From NCBI RefSeq assembly GCF_008831285.2, contig NC_045141.1:11768106-11832105 (forward strand): DNA of 64,000 nt. The letters run 5' to 3'. The translations under genes were made by a program, and so were the position numbers. This DNA comes from Nymphaea colorata (lineage: Eukaryota; Streptophyta; Magnoliopsida; Nymphaeales; Nymphaeaceae). Shown here one piece after another: positions 61,449 to 64,000 of the stretch (its first letter is position 1; the number at the start of each line of letters is the position of its first letter). Under the pieces are notes generated by a model. It was not told where the DNA came from and did not search any database. It saw nothing but the letters and a program-made list of their open reading frames with translations.

Positions 61449-61915
61449 GATCTACGTAGAGATGGAGAAGAGATTGATGACATGGATCTACAAAGAAGGT
61501 GAACCTCCTATGTTCCATGAAGGCCCATGTGGTAATATATATTCAATAGCAGGCCATTTCATCAGTGAGATGGATGAGAATGGACCTTTTGTCACTAGGA
61601 ACCCCGAAGAAGCCTTGGTCTACTTCCTTCCCTTCAGTGTAGTCAGAATGGTCGGTTTCGTTTATGAAAAGGGCTCGCTTGATCGGCAATTCCTATGAGA
61701 CATTACTAGCGACTACATCCAGGCCATATCGGCCAAGTTCCCATATTGGAATCGGACCCATGGTGCAGGCCATTTCATGCTCTCTTCCATTACTGGGTAT
61801 CAAGAAGATCCATCTTTTACTTTTTTTGTATTGAATTCGAATCCACATGATTAAGGGTAAGAGATGCATGGTTATGTGGTTTGCATGTTTTCATTAACAC
61901 ACAACAATAGAATTA

Positions 61916-62491
61916 GGGTATGTTTGTTTCACCATGGATTTGAGATCCCTAGTGATATGAGACCTCGGAGATCATCGACAGATCCATGGATTTAATGCCA
62001 GACACCCTTCATTCCGCCTTAAACCTTGGTTTTTTTATATATAATATGTATTCAAAATGAATTCTATAAATTGAGGATCTTACAATGCACATTTCTTAAT
62101 GTAGAGATACAAGGTTTTCAAACACTATATGGATCTTATATTCAAGGGGATATGAAATCCATGACACCTGAAATCCACAGTTTTATCAAGCTGTGGATTT
62201 CTGCATCCATCCCACCATGGATCTCAAATCAATGCTACTGTATGAAAAAAACATAGATTTAAGATCCAATTTGTTGGGTTTTTTTTTTTTTTTTTTTTGG
62301 GGGGGAGGGGGGTGGGGGGATGGAGGAAGGGATATATGTAATCCAAAGTTTTATGGGCGTGCACCTCAATGTGGATCCCAAATCCATGCTTCTATAGTGT
62401 AAAAAGCATGGATTTGAGATCTAGTTTGTTTGTTGGGGGGAGGGGGGTTTCAAAACTGCAGATCTTGTATTGGTGATAATCAAACACGACC
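61916..62491. mobile_element. Tourist/PIF-Harbinger-like MITE in GT47 intron 3
   Basis: TTA at 61913-61915 and 62492-62494 flanks a 576-bp segment whose ends are inverted: GGGTATGTTTGTTTCACC at the left and GGTGATAATCAAACACGACC at the right. A 3-bp TTA duplication and this type of end fit PIF/Harbinger MITEs. The inside has repeated GGATTTGAGATC-like strings on both strands, a T20 run and G-rich runs (62299-62319, 62435-62447). No transposase is present. Confidence 0.6.
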
Positions 62492-63560
62492 TTAGGGACT
62501 TATGAAGCAACTCTAATGTTAACAAAGACAATATTGTGTCACTATCAATGGCAGAGCCAGAAGTTTTTTCATTTCGAACAATGAGAATAAAATTTCCAGG
62601 CAAGAAAACTTTAGACAAATATTCACTATAAGAAAAGGACTGATTCAGTGTCGTGATAAATGTGTTAGGAATGAGATTTGTTGACACTACATCAGTGTAG
62701 TTAGGAGACAAAAAGAAATGAAATGAAGTGACTTAGAAAGTAGCATGAGCAACGCATTGAATTTAGTGACGATCCAACGAAGTCAGTGATGCAAGAGTGC
62801 GCTACTAAGGCAACTAGTTCATGTCAATTTTAACTTGATTAATTTGCCTTCCACGTTTCTGCCAACATTTTGAAGGCACTCCTCCCTTGAACTTCAGGCA
62901 CCGTACGCTACAATAGACCAACCTGTGTTCAAGAATTTGATCAGAGTTCTGTGCAAATGCCAACTCCTCCGAAGGTTTCGTCCCAACAAGGGATGTTCCT
63001 GTCCGAGAATTCAACATGGGCATAAGCTTCCGGTTCCTGTTGTCGATCCATCACCACTTTCTGCAAAAACCATGCTGGCATTCTTTGCCGGAGGCAACGA
63101 TGGGCATTGTAAGAAAAATTCTCTTCAAAGAATGGAAAGGCAAGGACCCAGAGCTTCAGATCTTGGAATACTTACCAAAAGGCTTAAACTACAGAGAGTT
63201 CTTGATGAAGACCAAGTATTGCCTCTGCCCAAGTGGGTATGAAGCCACCAGCCCCAGAATCACAGAGTCAATACTTGCCGGCTGCATTCCGGTGCCGATC
63301 TCCGACAGCTACGTGCTCCCCTTCAGCGATGTGCTCGACTGGACTCAGTTCTCCGTCCCCATTCCATTCTCAAGGATACCTGAAATAAGGAGATTCTCAG
63401 CGGCATTCCGGAGAGCACATACTTGAAGTTGCAGGCGAATATGTTGAAGGTTCAAAGGCACTTTGCTGTCAATTGCCCTGCTAAGAGGTTTGATGTCATG
63501 CATATGTTGTTGCACTCAATATGGCTCAGAAGACTTAATTTGGGACTCGAGGATGTCTAA

Positions 63561-64000
63561 TGTTCATCTTCATTCCTGTTATGTATTCTTGCATTCCAAT
63601 TATATATGTGCAGTTTCAATTATATTCTGTTTAGCATGGTGCCATCTTGCCTCAACCAAGTAAGCACAGTTCCAATTATATTCGGTTTAGCACGGTACAT
63701 ATATACCCGTCATTATTTTTCCTTAAACTTTATTAATCTTCATGTTTTACATTGTGGAAATCAACACAAAAATGAGTTTTATAAGGTTAAAAGGATGATA
63801 TTGACTACTAAGATCTTATTTCTGCATTGTAATGTCATTTTACGTAGAGTTCTATTGTTTTGAGGACCAAGATTCATGTCTACATTTTGCAAGAAAAGGG
63901 TATGAAATGTTAAAAGCGGGTGTGACAAATTCAGCACACTTTTTCTAATCTATCTTTTGTAAGAGATCTTCTGGATCTCAAAAGCAATAAATTTCAGAAA
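63561..64000. other. Downstream of the GT47 pseudogene
   Basis: Probable 3' UTR and intergenic DNA. A duplicated string GTTTCAATTATATTC / GTTCCAATTATATTC with GTTTAGCA occurs at about 63611 and 63669. No gene is recognised. Confidence 0.5.

Larger units (their letters stand above)
54213..63560 (+). pseudogene. GT47 (exostosin-family) glycosyltransferase pseudogene, four exons, with CopD in intron 2
   Basis: Exon 1 (54213-54437) gives a basic N-terminus and a signal anchor (ITAVLLLFILIFSVAVI), as in Golgi type II enzymes. Exon 2 (54540-54711) carries EEGLARSRASIRRAIQE, then a frameshift before SYIPSGSIYDNPYAFH. Intron 2 (54712-61448) contains CopD. Exon 3 (61449 to about 61796) has EMEKRLMTWIYKEGEPPMFH and YFLPFSVVRMVGFVYEKG, an in-frame TGA at 61696-61698, then FPYWNRTHGAGHFML and a 1-base loss. 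Exon 4 (62897-63560) has APYATIDQPVFKNLIRVLC, LAFFAGGN, KGKDPELQILEYLPKGLNY, CLCPSGYEATSPRITESILA and SDSYVLPFSDVLDW, and ends FDVMHMLLHSIWLRRLNLGL plus TAA. At least four frame changes occur in exon 4. Plant relatives transfer sugars to cell-wall polysaccharides in the Golgi; this copy cannot. Alternative upstream starts are 54162 and 54152. Confidence 0.9.

Overview
The window is nuclear DNA from a flowering plant. The signs are plant-type Ty1/copia and Ty3/gypsy LTR retrotransposons, a plant LINE, a long intronless P-class pentatricopeptide repeat (PPR) gene, a plant GT47 (exostosin-family) glycosyltransferase locus with introns, and AT-rich intergenic DNA with long microsatellites. I cannot name the species from the sequence. 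Only two long reading frames look intact: the gag-pol of a young copia element and the PPR gene.

Layout. 1-2.25 kb is the 3' part of a 5'-truncated LINE (minus strand). 5.2-9.5 kb is a decayed Ty3/gypsy relic (minus) with internal duplications. 9.66-21.42 kb is the most unusual stretch: exactly 18 head-to-tail copies of a 335-bp unit, nearly identical to one another, with a complete young copia element (CopA, 10022-15242) inserted in the first copy. An 840-bp block at 52213-53052 is a diverged paralogue of the array plus both its flanks, but it holds a single unit. It therefore looks like the unexpanded state of the same locus. A 44-nt exon-like segment with good splice signals follows the array in both copies, and a phase-compatible terminal exon lies at 26728-26828. 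The array may thus sit in an intron near the 3' end of a gene I do not recognise.

28-44 kb is a repeat landscape: a TIR-like repeat, a 52-bp tandem repeat, copia element CopB (31978-37727, minus) and the decayed copia CopC (40217-43710, minus). 46307-48178 is the PPR gene. 48.6-51.5 kb holds a copia scrap and small terminal-inverted-repeat elements, one with a perfect 9-bp target duplication. 54213-63560 is a four-exon GT47 gene that is now a pseudogene (frameshifts and an in-frame stop). Its second intron carries copia element CopD (54718-60742, plus), inserted five bases into the intron.

CopB and CopD are the same family in opposite orientation. They share the same internal losses (the integrase catalytic core and a block of RNase H) but differ in others. 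This suggests a deletion-derivative lineage that kept moving with proteins supplied in trans. CopA is different: identical 165-bp LTRs, 5-bp target duplication, primer site, polypurine tract and an unbroken 1401-codon gag-pol, so it probably inserted very recently. No tRNA, rRNA, CRISPR or organelle-derived DNA was recognised.
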